Part shown: in pieces, positions 16,671-26,142 of the stretch
How the letters are laid out: every line of letters starts with the position of its first letter
Position numbering within the stretch: the stretch's first letter is position 1
Assembly: GCA_965220045.1 (NCBI GenBank)
Contig: OZ244803.1
Coordinates: 2,480,001-2,544,000, forward strand
DNA: 64,000 bases
Origin: VXOZ01 sp965220045
Lineage (GTDB): Bacteria > Chloroflexota > UBA11872 > VXOZ01
Direction of reading: 5' to 3'
Program-made: the position numbers and the translations under genes
Notes under the pieces: generated by a model
Seen by the model: the letters and a program-made list of their open reading frames with translations, nothing else
Told to the model about the DNA's origin: nothing
The model's database searches: none

Positions 16671-19600
16671 ATGGCGACGGCACCAAAAACAGACTCCGTA
16701 AGCACCAGTTGGCGGCTTGCCAGCCTCACCAAAGGTATGCGCGGCCGGATTGTCTTGGCTGCGCTCTTCGGTTTAGGAGCTGTGACCACCGGCGTAGCAC
16801 GCCTTTCCCTCTCCGGCACCGCGGTAGCCATGGTATTCGAGCAGCAGCCATTCATGGAGATTCTCCTTATTTTGCTCGGCGTGCTCGCGCTGCCGATGCT
16901 GCGCATTGTCTTCACCATGGCGCAGCAGTTTATTGCCCATGAGACGGCGGCCAAGATGAAAGTCAAGCTCCGCACCGCCCTCTACAGCCACTTGCTGCGG
17001 CTCGGGCCGGGCTTTACGCAGAAGCAGCGCACCGGTGAAGTAGTGGTAAAGGCCGTGGACTCGGTGGAGCAGCTTGAGACATTCTTCGGCCGCTATCTGC
17101 CGCAGCTTGTGGTGGCAGGTGTCGCCCCGGTCGGCATTCTCATCTTTATGACGATCCTCGACTGGCAGTCCGCTGTCATCTTCCTGGCATTCGCTGTGCT
17201 CACCTATGTGGCGCCGACGTTCTTCCGACGCGCCACGTACCGCGCCAGCGGCGGACGCTGGCAAGCGAACCGCGAATTGAGCGCGGACTTCATCGACGCC
17301 ATCCAGGGGCTTGCCACCCTGAAGATCTTCGGACGCAGCACCGAGTGGGGCCGCATGCTGGCCGACCGGGCGCGGGCGCTCTCGACGCAGACCATGAAGG
17401 TGCTCGGCATAAACATTGCCTCCGGCGGCGTAAGCATGCTCTTCATGAGTCTTGGCGCCGCATTGGTACTCGCCTGGGGCGCAATTCGCGTCGATCAGGG
17501 CACGCTGGAACTGACCCCACTGATGATTGTGCTCTTCTTGGGCGTGGAGATTTTTCGGCCGCTGCGCGAGCTCAACCAGCTCTACCACACGGGCCTGCTC
17601 GGCACCTCATCGGCGATTGGCATGTTCTCCCTCCTCGATGAGAAGCCTGAGGTCTTGGACGCTGCCGACCGCGCTGCTACGGATGATAGCGCGGCCGCGA
17701 CCGTCGTGGATGAAGCCACGCTGGAACCCAGCGTAGGATTCGAAAGTACAACCTTCACCTACGAGCAGGGCGACCGTCCGGCCCTGGAAGATGTTTCCTT
17801 TACCGTGCCGGCCGGCAGCACGCTCGGCATCGTGGGCCCTTCCGGCGCGGGCAAGACGACGGTCACGAATCTGCTGTTGCGCTTCTTCGACCCCCAGTCA
17901 GGTCGCATTCTGCTCGGCGGTCACGATCTGCGCGACATCCCGCTGGATGCCCTGCGACGGCAGGTCTCCATCGTTGCCCAGGACACGTATCTCTTCCACG
18001 GCACGGTGTTGGAAAACATCCGGCTCGCCCGCCCCGAGGCCACCGATGCGGAAGTGCTGGCGGCGGCGCAAGCGGCGAACGCCCACGAATTCATCCCGCG
18101 ACTCCTTTCCGGCTACCACACGATCATCGGCGAGCGGGGCCAAAAACTCTCAGGCGGCCAGCGGCAGCGCTTGGCCATCGCGCGGGCCATTCTCAAAGAC
18201 GCGCCCATCCTCATACTCGACGAGGCCACCTCCCACGTGGACAGCGGCAACGAAGCGGTGATCCAAGAGGCGCTGGAGCGTCTCATGCGCAACCGGACGA
18301 CAATTGTCATTGCGCATCGCCTCTCCACTGTGGCCGGTGCCGATCAAATCATCGTGCTGGACCAAGGCGCCTGCGTCGAGCGCGGCTCACACGCCGACCT
18401 CATGGCGCACGACGGCGTTTATGCGCGTCTCGTGGCGGCGCAGTCGCGGCAGCCGGCAGCCACAGGCCCTGCGGAGGCGTTTGCAGCCGGCGCGACGAAT
18501 GGAAACACGTTGGAGACCGACGCGCTGGCCGGAGTCGAGCGCTCTCGCGAGGAGCCTGCATCCAACGACGAGCCGGCCAGCGACGGACACTTCCTGCGCA
18601 GCGCCGGTCACGCCAAGCCCATCGAACCGGTGTCGATCGGTGCGTGGGAAACGAGCAGCCGCCTCATGCGGCTCATTCGGCCGGAGTGGCTGGAATTCGC
18701 CATCACCGTTGGCAGCGGCTTGGTCAAGGCCGGAGCCACAATCGCGCTCGGTGTTGCCAGCGCTATGCTGGCCGGCCGTGTAGCGACAGACGGCGGGCTA
18801 GGCCCGTTGATTCCTATCGTTCTGGCCCTGGCGGTTACGGTGGCGCTCTTTACGTGGATAGAGGCCTGGATTTCGCATGACATGGCCTACCGCATTCTGG
18901 CCGATATGCGCATCAAGCTCTTCGACACCCTGGACCGCCTCGCGCCCGCCTACATGTACAGCCGCCGCAGCGGCGACCTCACCAGCCTGGTTACATCGGA
19001 CATTGAGACGGTCGAGTCGTTTTTCGCCCATGCCGCCGGCCCTATTCTGGTCGCCATCATGGTGCCGCTGGTCGCCCTGGCGTTCTTGCTCAACATGTCG
19101 TGGCTGCTCGCGCTATCCCTGGTGCCGTTCCTCATCCTGGTCGGCTTGAGCCCCCACTACATCGGCAGGCACACCGACCGGCTGGGCAACCGCCTGCGCG
19201 CGGAGCTTGGCGAGGTCAACGCGCACATGGCGGACAGTGTGCAGGGGCTGCGCGAGGTCGTGGTCTTCTCGCAGGACGGCCGGCGCTTGCAGGAAATCCA
19301 CGACAAGAGCGACGCGCTCACGGGCTTGCAGGTCCGGTACGGCAAGCAACTCGGTTTCCAGCAAGGCGCCATCGAGGGCATCCAGGCGGTCGGCGCGCTG
19401 GTCGTGCTCATACTGGGCGCGTATCTCGTGAATGAAGGGCTCATGGGGGCGGCGGCGCTGCCGGTAGCGACGATGCTCGCGCTCACGTGCTTTACGCCAG
19501 TGGCCGAGATCGCCCGCATAGTTAAGGAGTTGGCAAACGCCTTCGGTTCCGGCCGCCGCGTTTTTGCCGTGCAGGACGAACCGGTGCCGGTAGATGACGG

Positions 19601-20360
19601 GCACGGGGTCTCGCCTGAATCGGCCGCAGTTCCCGCCGTGCAATTTGACGATGTGTGGTTCAACTACGGTCCCGGCGAGCCGCAGGCCCTGAGCAGCGTT
19701 TCCTTTGCGGTAGAAGCCGGTCAGACTGTCGCCCTGGTGGGACCGTCCGGCGCGGGCAAGACCACCGTGGCGCACTTGCTCATGCGCTTCTGGGACCCGC
19801 AACGGGGCAGGATCACGTTCGGCGGCCACGATATTCGCGGCTTTGAGTTGGACGACCTGCGCAGCCGCATCTCCCTCGTGTCCCAGGACATCTATCTCTT
19901 CAACCTGAGCATCCGGGAGAACCTGCGCCTGGCGCGGCCGGATGCCACCGATGCGGAGATCGAGAAAGCAGCCAAAATGGCCAGCGCCCATGAGTTTATC
20001 CAGACGTTTCCGCGCGGATACGACTCCGTCGTCGGCGAACGGGGCACGTCTATTTCCGGCGGCCAGCGCCAGCGGCTGGCAATTGCCCGGGCCCTGCTCA
20101 AGCAAGCGCCGATTCTCATCCTGGATGAGGCCACGTCCCACCTGGACACAGAGAACGAACGCGAGGTGCGCGCGGCCATCGCTGAGTTGATGGAGGGCCG
20201 CACCACCCTTGTCATCGCCCACCGCCTCTCAACCGTACGCGACGCGGACAAGATCATCGTTCTCGACGACGGGCGCGTCGCCCAGCAAGGCACCCACGAC
20301 GAACTCCTGGACTCCACCGGCACGTATGCCGAACTCGTCCGGGTACAGGTGCAAATCTAG
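16671..20360 (+). CDS. Fused full-length ABC exporter, CydDC-like (TMD-NBD-TMD-NBD)
   Basis: A 1229-residue single polypeptide with two complete exporter halves. Half 1 has its membrane domain at about 25-330 (RTGEVVVKAVDSVEQLETFFGR, YLPQLVVAGVAP, IDAIQGLATLKIFGRS, all CydD-like). NBD1 has Walker A GPSGAGKTT near 389, signature LSGGQRQR near 493 and Walker B ILILDEATS near 514. A low-complexity linker (about 590-650) leads to half 2: a CydC-like membrane domain (YRILADMRIKLFDTLDRLAP, SGDLTSLVTSDIETVESFF) and NBD2 (Walker A near 1023, signature ISGGQRQR near 1127). CydDC exports glutathione/cysteine for cytochrome bd assembly. No cydAB is in the window, so the substrate is inferred. Both ATP sites look intact. 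Confidence 0.88.
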   Translation: MATAPKTDSVSTSWRLASLTKGMRGRIVLAALFGLGAVTTGVARLSLSGTAVAMVFEQQPFMEILLILLGVLALPMLRIVFTMAQQFIAHETAAKMKVKLRTALYSHLLRLGPGFTQKQRTGEVVVKAVDSVEQLETFFGRYLPQLVVAGVAPVGILIFMTILDWQSAVIFLAFAVLTYVAPTFFRRATYRASGGRWQANRELSADFIDAIQGLATLKIFGRSTEWGRMLADRARALSTQTMKVLGINIASGGVSMLFMSLGAALVLAWGAIRVDQGTLELTPLMIVLFLGVEIFRPLRELNQLYHTGLLGTSSAIGMFSLLDEKPEVLDAADRAATDDSAAATVVDEATLEPSVGFESTTFTYEQGDRPALEDVSFTVPAGSTLGIVGPSGAGKTTVTNLLLRFFDPQSGRILLGGHDLRDIPLDALRRQVSIVAQDTYLFHGTVLENIRLARPEATDAEVLAAAQAANAHEFIPRLLSGYHTIIGERGQKLSGGQRQRLAIARAILKDAPILILDEATSHVDSGNEAVIQEALERLMRNRTTIVIAHRLSTVAGADQIIVLDQGACVERGSHADLMAHDGVYARLVAAQSRQPAATGPAEAFAAGATNGNTLETDALAGVERSREEPASNDEPASDGHFLRSAGHAKPIEPVSIGAWETSSRLMRLIRPEWLEFAITVGSGLVKAGATIALGVASAMLAGRVATDGGLGPLIPIVLALAVTVALFTWIEAWISHDMAYRILADMRIKLFDTLDRLAPAYMYSRRSGDLTSLVTSDIETVESFFAHAAGPILVAIMVPLVALAFLLNMSWLLALSLVPFLILVGLSPHYIGRHTDRLGNRLRAELGEVNAHMADSVQGLREVVVFSQDGRRLQEIHDKSDALTGLQVRYGKQLGFQQGAIEGIQAVGALVVLILGAYLVNEGLMGAAALPVATMLALTCFTPVAEIARIVKELANAFGSGRRVFAVQDEPVPVDDGHGVSPESAAVPAVQFDDVWFNYGPGEPQALSSVSFAVEAGQTVALVGPSGAGKTTVAHLLMRFWDPQRGRITFGGHDIRGFELDDLRSRISLVSQDIYLFNLSIRENLRLARPDATDAEIEKAAKMASAHEFIQTFPRGYDSVVGERGTSISGGQRQRLAIARALLKQAPILILDEATSHLDTENEREVRAAIAELMEGRTTLVIAHRLSTVRDADKIIVLDDGRVAQQGTHDELLDSTGTYAELVRVQVQI

Positions 20361-20386
20361 CGGACACCGACTGCGAGAAAATCCAG

Positions 20387-20425
20387 CATCCGTTCGTCCT
20401 GAGCCTGTCGAAGGATGAACGGATG
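20387..20425. repeat. Dispersed hairpin repeat, GAGCCTGTCGAAG family
   Basis: A near-perfect inverted repeat: arms CATCCGTTCGTCCT and AGGATGAACGGATG around GAGCCTGTCGA. It is 27 bp after the exporter stop, where it could act as a terminator, though no T-tract follows. Other copies lie at 49971-50007 and 60870-60902. Confidence 0.75.
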
Positions 20426-20499
20426 CTTGCTCTTGAAACTTACAAAAGAGATCATTTCCAAGCAAGATCAGTGGATTCCCATTGGAGCCGCAATCGTGG

Positions 20500-20529
20500 T
20501 TGCAGCGCCGCAGCGGAGCAACATATAAT
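20500..20529 (+). promoter_or_regulatory. Promoter for tRNA-Leu and the rpsF operon
   Basis: TTGCAG at 20500-20505, 18 bp, then a perfect TATAAT at 20524-20529. It lies about 105 nt before the tRNA gene. No terminator-like hairpin with a T-run separates tRNA-Leu from rpsF, so one transcript may serve both. Confidence 0.5.
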
Positions 20530-20633
20530 GTGAAAAGGTAGTCAAGGACCTGTGTCCCTGCTTGGGAGTGACCAAAGTTCGCCCGCAGTGTAAAGTGCAC
20601 CTGCAGGATAGATCTGCAGAATGCGTCTAACGA

Positions 20634-20721
20634 GCCGAGGTGGCGAAATGGAAGACGCATGGGACTTAAACTCCCAGGAGCTTTAACGCTCGTGCCGGTT
20701 CGACTCCGGTCCTCGGCACCA
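20634..20721 (+). tRNA. tRNA-Leu (anticodon UAA)
   Basis: A class II tRNA. The acceptor GCCGAGG pairs with CCTCGGC and the discriminator A is followed by an encoded CCA. The D-arm starts TGGCGAAATGG; the anticodon stem GGGA/TCCC encloses the loop CTTAAAC with anticodon TAA. A long variable arm precedes the T-arm CCGGTTCGACTCCGG. It decodes UUA. Confidence 0.96.
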
Positions 20722-20822
20722 CAACAAAAACCTTTCTGCTTCCGGCAATAGCCGGCTCGGAAGAGAGTTCACCGAGCCGAGTTGCAGGACCGGAGGCAAA
20801 CCCAAAGGAAGGACTTAACTGC

Positions 20823-21182
20823 ATGCGTCCCTACGAACTCGTCGTTATCTTCCACCCGGAGATCGACCCCGATTCCCTCGCGACCCTCACCGGTCGCATC
20901 GTCTCCACCATCACCGATCATGGTGGTGAAGTCATTGCCCAGCAGACGTGGGGTCGCAAGCGACTCGCGTACCCCATCAAGCACCTCAATGACGGCCACT
21001 ACGTGCTCTGGCACTTCAAGGCCGACTCGCCAACGCTCGTGCGCGACCTAGAGAGCCTTTTTCTGATTTCGGAATCCATACTCCGCTATCTCACCGTGCG
21101 CGCCGAGGGTCTGCCACCGCTTACGCCGGACCGGGAGCCCGAACCGGAGCCTGTAGCCGTCTCCGAGGGCGAGGAGGCGTAG
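20823..21182 (+). CDS. rpsF: 30S ribosomal protein S6
   Basis: S6 binds S18 and 16S rRNA in the central platform of the small subunit. The 119 residues start MRPYELVVIFHPEID and continue with the S6 core WGRKRLAYPIKHLNDGHYVLWHF and SEDSILRYL-like SESILRYLTV. An acidic tail (EPEPEPVAVSEGEEA) ends the chain. AAGGAAGG precedes the ATG. It is first in the rpsF-ssb-rpsR operon; ssb follows after 2 nt. Confidence 0.97.
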   Translation: MRPYELVVIFHPEIDPDSLATLTGRIVSTITDHGGEVIAQQTWGRKRLAYPIKHLNDGHYVLWHFKADSPTLVRDLESLFLISESILRYLTVRAEGLPPLTPDREPEPEPVAVSEGEEA

Positions 21183-21184
21183 CC

Positions 21185-21607
21185 ATGGCCGGACTCAACA
21201 AAGTAATACTCATCGGACATTTGGGGCGCGACCCTGAATTGCGCTACACGTCCAGCGGGACGCCGGTGTGTAACTTTTCACTGGCGGTGAGCCGGCGCTG
21301 GAGCGGTCGCGACGGCGAACAGCAGGAAGAGACCGAATGGTTTCGCGTGACGGCGTGGAACCGGCTCGCGGAGACCTGCGCGAATTATCTTGCTAAAGGC
21401 AGACAGGTCTACATCGAAGGACGTATACGGCTGGATACTTACACCGGCCAGGACGGACAGGAACGCGCAAACTTAGCCGTTACCGCCTTTGAAATGCAAA
21501 TGCTCGGCTCGCGCCGGGACCAGGGGATGTCCGGCGAGCCCATGGAAGACGCCGGCGCACCCGCGGAAGCGGAAGAGACCATCAATCCCGATGATCTTCC
21601 CTTTTAG
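21185..21607 (+). CDS. ssb: Single-stranded DNA-binding protein
   Basis: A 140-residue SSB. The OB fold (residues 1-110) has MAGLNKVILIGHLGRDPELR, NFSLAVSRRW and TEWFRVTAWNRLAETCANYL. A short linker leads to the conserved acidic tip (PDDLPF), which recruits RecJ, helicases and other partners. It coats ssDNA in replication and repair. It sits between rpsF and rpsR, the standard operon order, and probably works with the RecJ and DinG-like proteins encoded nearby. Confidence 0.97.
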   Translation: MAGLNKVILIGHLGRDPELRYTSSGTPVCNFSLAVSRRWSGRDGEQQEETEWFRVTAWNRLAETCANYLAKGRQVYIEGRIRLDTYTGQDGQERANLAVTAFEMQMLGSRRDQGMSGEPMEDAGAPAEAEETINPDDLPF

Positions 21608-21665
21608 CGCCGGCCGGTAATACGAATCTGAAATCAATAAGCACATTCTGGATTGGGGAAAACCG

Positions 21666-21998
21666 ATGTATGATCGAGGAGGAAGCTCACGAGGCAGGCC
21701 GCCGGGACGGTTTGGTGGCGGAGGTGGAGGTCGTTTCGGCGGGCAGCGCCGGCGAGGACCGGGCGGTCGCGGGCCCCGCCGCCGCCGCTCGTGCTATTTC
21801 TGCGGTAACGCCATCAAGGTCATCGACTACAAGAACCTCGACCTCCTGTGGAACTACCTGGACGACCGGGAGAAGATCTTGGGGCACCGGCAGAGCGGCA
21901 CATGCGCCAAGCACCAGCGCCGCCTTGCCGTCGCGATTAAGCGCGCCCGGACCGTGGCCCTCCTGCCGTACACGCCCGAGCATGCGCGCACACGGTAA
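21666..21998 (+). CDS. rpsR: 30S ribosomal protein S18 with RGG-rich N-terminal extension
   Basis: The C-terminal 70 residues are S18: CYFCGNAIKVIDYKNLDLLW, DDREKILGHRQSGTCAKHQR and RARTVALLPYT. A zinc-ribbon-like Cys set (C43, C46, C80) is visible. The first 40 residues are a Gly/Arg-rich stretch (RFGGGGGGRFGGQRRRGPGG), longer than in most S18 proteins and probably a flexible rRNA-binding tail. The total is 110 aa against about 75-80 for a typical S18. It ends the rpsF-ssb-rpsR operon; rplI, often next, is not in the window. The 21999-22281 gap shows nothing. Confidence 0.95.
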   Translation: MYDRGGSSRGRPPGRFGGGGGGRFGGQRRRGPGGRGPRRRRSCYFCGNAIKVIDYKNLDLLWNYLDDREKILGHRQSGTCAKHQRRLAVAIKRARTVALLPYTPEHARTR

Positions 21999-22281
21999 AC
22001 GGTCGGCCGGCGCCGCCCCGCGTCGCAGCGCTCCATGCCGAACGCGCAGCAGCGTCCGCCAATCGTGAATGAGGCTATGCCGCCGGCTCACACAACGTGT
22101 CCCGCCGCCATTGGCTGTAGCGGACATGGTCTAGCGCCCGGCGTCCGGCCTAGCGCACGTCATTCGTTCGCAAGCGGCAATGCCGCACTGCGTTGGAGTG
22201 GGAAGCGATGCCCGGTGACAGCGTCAGGGCGCGCGTCCGCCACTTCATTCTGTTTTAGCAACCACACACCAAGGCCTTTCC

Positions 22282-23667
22282 ATGCCACGTAGAAAATCCG
22301 GCCCGTCAAGCCGGCGCGGTCAGCGCATCATCGCCCGTCCGCTGGAACATCCGGCGGAAGAAGGGGAGCCGTGGATATTCGGCTGGGGCGCGCATCTCTC
22401 GCGGCGTGAAAGAGACTCGTTGATGCGGCGGGCGGTGGCGGCGGGCGCGGGCCTCGTGGCCGCTCTCATCGTCGGCATTCTGCTCTACGCCTACCTCAGC
22501 GAGTACGTCATTCAGGCCCGCGCGACGGTGGCACGGGTGGCTGACACCAATATCCGCGCGAATGAGTTTGCCACGGCCTTGGGCACCGAGCTCGCGCACC
22601 GCGTGTTCTTGACCCGTCAAATCCAACTGGTACTACCCAAGCTCGTCAGTGAAGAGGTAGATAGCCCGGCGAATCTAAGCAACGGTGCCAGCCGGCTCCT
22701 TTCCCAACAGGAACAGCAACTGCAGTTCCTGCCCAGCTTCACGCTGGAACAGATGATCGAGAACTTGATCGTGCGCCAAGAAGCTGCCGCGCGCGGCTAT
22801 ACCTACACTGACGCGGAGCGGGTGGAGGCCACCACCGCGTATTTGAATGAAGTAAGTGAAACGGAGGTGCGCAACCAAATCGTCGCGCTCATCCCTCCAC
22901 CACCATCGGAAATCCTCGAAGTCCAGCCCTTGACCGCGGACGACGAGATCCGGCAGTCTGACATCTTGCTGATGCGGGCAAGTATCGCGGCTACGGCAAC
23001 TGCCGCGCTCACTCCCACACCGGTGCCGCCCACGCCGACGCCCACCCCTGAGCCGGTTACGCCGACCCCGCTCGTGCCCACGCCCACGCCTGCCCAGGAT
23101 GCCCGTATAGAAGCCTATCTCGCCGCCACGGGTATGACACGAGAGATCTTCGAGCAGCGCGTCCAGGACGCTTGGTGGCGCCAACGCCTCGAGCAGGAAA
23201 CTATCGCCGCCGTGCCCGCGAGCAGCGCGCAGGTCCGCGCCCGTCACATTCTTGTCACGACTGCGGAAGACGCCACACTGGCGAAGGAGCGCCTGGATGA
23301 CGGCGAGGACTTCGCCGAACTGGCTGCGGAAATGTCACTCGACCCCGGCACGAAAGATACGGGCGGCGAGTTGGGCTGGTTCCCCAAGGGCGTCATGACT
23401 CCCACCTTTGAGGCGGCCGCCTTTGCGCTGGAGCCGGGACAGATCAGCGATCCGATTCAGTCACCGTTCGGCTTCCACATCATCGAGGTCTTGGAGAAAG
23501 CCGAAGACGTGCCGCTGGAACCGAACGCGCTTGAACAACTGCAGCTCCGCGCATTCGGTACGTTCCTCGCTGAGCGCAAGGGTGAACTCGGCGTCGAACG
23601 CCTGCTCACTCAGGAAATCGCCACGTGGGCGCAGCGGCACATGCCGCAAATTCCCGAACTGCCATAG
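22282..23667 (+). CDS. Membrane-anchored parvulin-type peptidyl-prolyl isomerase (SurA/PrsA-like)
   Basis: A 461-residue extracytoplasmic folding factor. A basic N-terminus leads to one signal-anchor helix (AAGAGLVAALIVGILLYAYL, about residues 53-73). A SurA-N-like helical region (about 80-230) is followed by a Pro/Thr linker (PTPVPPTPTPTPEPVTPTPL, about 240-275). The parvulin domain (about 313-405) has RARHILVTTAEDA, DFAELAAEMSLDP, GGELGWFPKG and PFGFHIIEVLEK. It is probably tethered to the membrane and helps fold exported proteins. The Pro/Thr linker style is common in Chloroflexota. Confidence 0.9.
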   Translation: MPRRKSGPSSRRGQRIIARPLEHPAEEGEPWIFGWGAHLSRRERDSLMRRAVAAGAGLVAALIVGILLYAYLSEYVIQARATVARVADTNIRANEFATALGTELAHRVFLTRQIQLVLPKLVSEEVDSPANLSNGASRLLSQQEQQLQFLPSFTLEQMIENLIVRQEAAARGYTYTDAERVEATTAYLNEVSETEVRNQIVALIPPPPSEILEVQPLTADDEIRQSDILLMRASIAATATAALTPTPVPPTPTPTPEPVTPTPLVPTPTPAQDARIEAYLAATGMTREIFEQRVQDAWWRQRLEQETIAAVPASSAQVRARHILVTTAEDATLAKERLDDGEDFAELAAEMSLDPGTKDTGGELGWFPKGVMTPTFEAAAFALEPGQISDPIQSPFGFHIIEVLEKAEDVPLEPNALEQLQLRAFGTFLAERKGELGVERLLTQEIATWAQRHMPQIPELP

Positions 23668-23677
23668 TTGCGAGACC

Positions 23678-23984
23678 CCGTTCGCGCTGAGCGCGTCGCA
23701 GTACCGTTCGCGCTGAGCCTGTCGAAGCGCCGCTCGCGCTGAGCTTGTCGAGTACCGTTCGCACTGAGCTTGTCGAAGTGCCGTTCGCGCTGAGCTTGTC
23801 GATGCGCCGTTCGCACTGAGCCTGTCGAAGTGCCGTTCGCACTGAGCCTGTCGTAATACCGTTCGCACTGAGCCTGTCGAAGTGCCATTCGCCCTGAACT
23901 TGTCGAAGTGCCGTTCGTACTGAGCTTGTCGCAGTGCCGTTCGCTCCGAGCCTGCCCCGTACGGGATACGGGGGCGAACGGATG
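23678..23984. repeat. Tandem array of about 11 degenerate 26-bp units
   Basis: Units begin CCGTTCGC(A/G)CTGAGC and contain (C/T)TGTCGA; the period is 26 bp. The array fills most of the gap between the parvulin gene and the DinG-like gene (23668-24058). It ends in a CCCCGTACGGGATACGGGGG inverted repeat. The unit is the core of the dispersed hairpin family amplified in tandem. The period is not a multiple of three and the array is not coding. There are no unique spacers, so it is not CRISPR. Confidence 0.85.
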
Positions 23985-24058
23985 ACACTAAACGCTCAGG
24001 TGGAACCGTCGCTTCACGGACCGCTCCGCTCTAAATCCCCTAAGGGCCCGGGTTGCCG

Positions 24059-26026
24059 TTAGTGAAAGAACCGTTCCACATCACTGAATTCCTGTGCCCG
24101 GCGGGCCGGCGGCAGCGAGTCGAGAATGAGGCGTCCGTAGAATTTCGTGTGAATCCGCGCGTCGAGCAGCACCATCACACCGCTGTCCGCCGGGCTGCGG
24201 ATTAGGCGTCCAAAGCCCTGCTTGAGATCGATGATGGCTTCCGGCAGCATCAGGTCGCGGAACCAGTTGCCGCCGGCCCTCGTTACCGCGTCCAACCGCG
24301 CTTGCGACAAGGGTGACGGCGCCGAGAATGGCAGCCGGTCGATGGCAACGACGGAGAGCGCCTCGCCCGGCACGTCCACGCCCTGCCAGAACGACTTCGT
24401 AGCGCAGAGAATCGCGTTGCCGTTCTCCTGAAAGACCCGCAGCAATTCCCGGCGCGGCATCTCGCCCTGGCGCAGGCAGAGCAAGTCGTCACCCACGCGC
24501 CGCGAGATTGCCTGGTAGCAGTGCTCAAGCGCCCGGTAGCTGGTGAAGAGCAAGAAGGCGCGGCCCTGCGAGGCCCGCACCAAGTGTTCCAAGCAATCCA
24601 CCACTGCCGCCAGGTAGACGTGCGCGTCCTCGCCTTCCCAGCGGGAGGGCGGCGCGGGAAGGTCCCGCGGCCGCGGTGCCCAGATGAGCGCCTGTTCCTG
24701 GAAGATAAAGGGGCTCTCGCAGGTGACCTCCCGGTAGTCGCGGGCACCCACGCGCGAGGCAAAAAACCTCATGTTACCGCCCACCGCCAACGTCGCCGAC
24801 GTGTAGACCGTTGCTTGCGTCCTGCCAACAACCCGGGCCAGGTGCTCGGAAACGTCAATGGGCGTATAGTGCAACTGGATGCTATTCCGCCCTTCCTCGA
24901 CGTAGCGGAGCTCGCCCTGCAGCGTGGGCGCGCAGAAGCGTTCCATCCGGCCGATCACGCTTTCCACCTGCTCGATGCGCTTCTGCAGCTTCGCCTCTTC
25001 CTCCTCGCTCGGCATCTGCGGCAGACGCTCTTTGAGGGCCTGATAGTAGCGATTGAGCGCACTCGTGACCGGCCCGGCCTCGAACTCCAGCGTCTCCGGC
25101 ACCGCAACTTGCCGGCTGCCCCAGTCGCCGCGGCCCTGCTTCAACAGCAAGGCCGTAAACTGCTCCCAACACGTCGCAACGCCTTGCTGCAGCGCAGCGC
25201 GCAAACTCTCCAGACTTGGTTCATCGGGAATGAGGCGGGTGAAACTGCGCGGCGTGATGGTATCGGTGAACGCCGAATAGGCGAAGTTTTCCAATTGGTG
25301 CGCTTCATCGATGATGAGGAAAGCATGCGGCGGCAGGATCTCAGCCAGCGTGCTCAGGCAGAGCAGCGCGTGGTTGCAGATGATAACGTCCGCTTCCTTC
25401 AACCGCTCGCGCATTGCGAAATACCAGCACGACCGGTCTTTGTAGAAGCCGCAGCTCTGTCGGATGCAGTCCACGTCGGTGGCGATTGTGCGCTCGCGGA
25501 GCTCGGTCGAGAGGCCGAAGCGAAGTTCATCCACGTCGCCGGTCGTCGTCTCTCCAAGCCACTCCACCATGCCTGCCAGTCCTTCCGGCGGTATCAAGCT
25601 GCCGGTGGCCTCATCGAGCTTGAGCTTGCAGGCGTAGTTTCCCAGACCCTTGGCGACAATGGCGTCGAATGTAACTCCAAACGGGGCCAGAAACTCCTGC
25701 ACGGCCGGTACGTCCTTGTAGAAGAGCTGGTCTTGGAGCACTTTGGTCGCGGTGGAGATGACAATCGGCCCGCAGTCGGGGTCTTCACGCCGCGCCAAGA
25801 CCGCCGGAATGAGGTAGGCGAGACTCTTTCCCACACCGGTGCCCGCCTCCACCACCAGGTGGCGCCGCTTCGCGAGCGACCTGCCCACGGCGCTTGCCAT
25901 TGTTTGCTGACCCGCGCGGTGCTCCCAGCCGGCCTCCACGAGCAGCCCGTTGGGGCCGAAGACGGCATCGATAGTGGCACTATCCAAGCCAAGAGAAGGG
26001 CGGGAGTGAGGTCCGGCAGGGGGCAT
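24059..26026 (-). CDS. DinG/XPD-like ATP-dependent DNA helicase
   Basis: About 655 residues, superfamily 2 helicase of the DinG/Rad3 type. Walker A is VVEAGTGVGKSLAYLIP, the DEAH box is IIDEAHQLENFAYSAFTD, and four cysteines between them (NYAC, DVDC, QSC, RSC) match the Fe-S cluster ligands of this family. Motifs IV-VI are seen as FLLFTSYRALE, AILCATKSFWQGVDVPGE and QGFGRLIRSPAD. It would unwind 5'-3', probably at R-loops, D-loops or G-quadruplexes. The start is uncertain: ATG at 26026 (weak AGGA upstream) or GTG at 26095. Confidence 0.9.
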   Translation of the reverse strand: MPPAGPHSRPSLGLDSATIDAVFGPNGLLVEAGWEHRAGQQTMASAVGRSLAKRRHLVVEAGTGVGKSLAYLIPAVLARREDPDCGPIVISTATKVLQDQLFYKDVPAVQEFLAPFGVTFDAIVAKGLGNYACKLKLDEATGSLIPPEGLAGMVEWLGETTTGDVDELRFGLSTELRERTIATDVDCIRQSCGFYKDRSCWYFAMRERLKEADVIICNHALLCLSTLAEILPPHAFLIIDEAHQLENFAYSAFTDTITPRSFTRLIPDEPSLESLRAALQQGVATCWEQFTALLLKQGRGDWGSRQVAVPETLEFEAGPVTSALNRYYQALKERLPQMPSEEEEAKLQKRIEQVESVIGRMERFCAPTLQGELRYVEEGRNSIQLHYTPIDVSEHLARVVGRTQATVYTSATLAVGGNMRFFASRVGARDYREVTCESPFIFQEQALIWAPRPRDLPAPPSRWEGEDAHVYLAAVVDCLEHLVRASQGRAFLLFTSYRALEHCYQAISRRVGDDLLCLRQGEMPRRELLRVFQENGNAILCATKSFWQGVDVPGEALSVVAIDRLPFSAPSPLSQARLDAVTRAGGNWFRDLMLPEAIIDLKQGFGRLIRSPADSGVMVLLDARIHTKFYGRLILDSLPPARRAQEFSDVERFFH

Positions 26027-26142
26027 TTGCGTGCGTTTTCCTGGGATTGAGTGAGACCGGCCATCGCGAGGTGTACTTATTCTAGCACGGTACACCTTTC
26101 ATCCCGGAGACCTCTGCACAACTAGGTCTAGAGGGCAAGGAG

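Noticed and set aside
19113..20222. 369-residue minus-strand ORF
   Set aside because: Antisense to the second half of the ABC exporter; no independent features.
23678..23984. CRISPR array
   Set aside because: Units are contiguous and degenerate, with no unique spacers and no cas genes nearby.
23461..23988. Minus-strand ORFs with LRQAQCERH-type repeats
   Set aside because: Translation of the 26-bp noncoding array and of the antisense of the parvulin gene.
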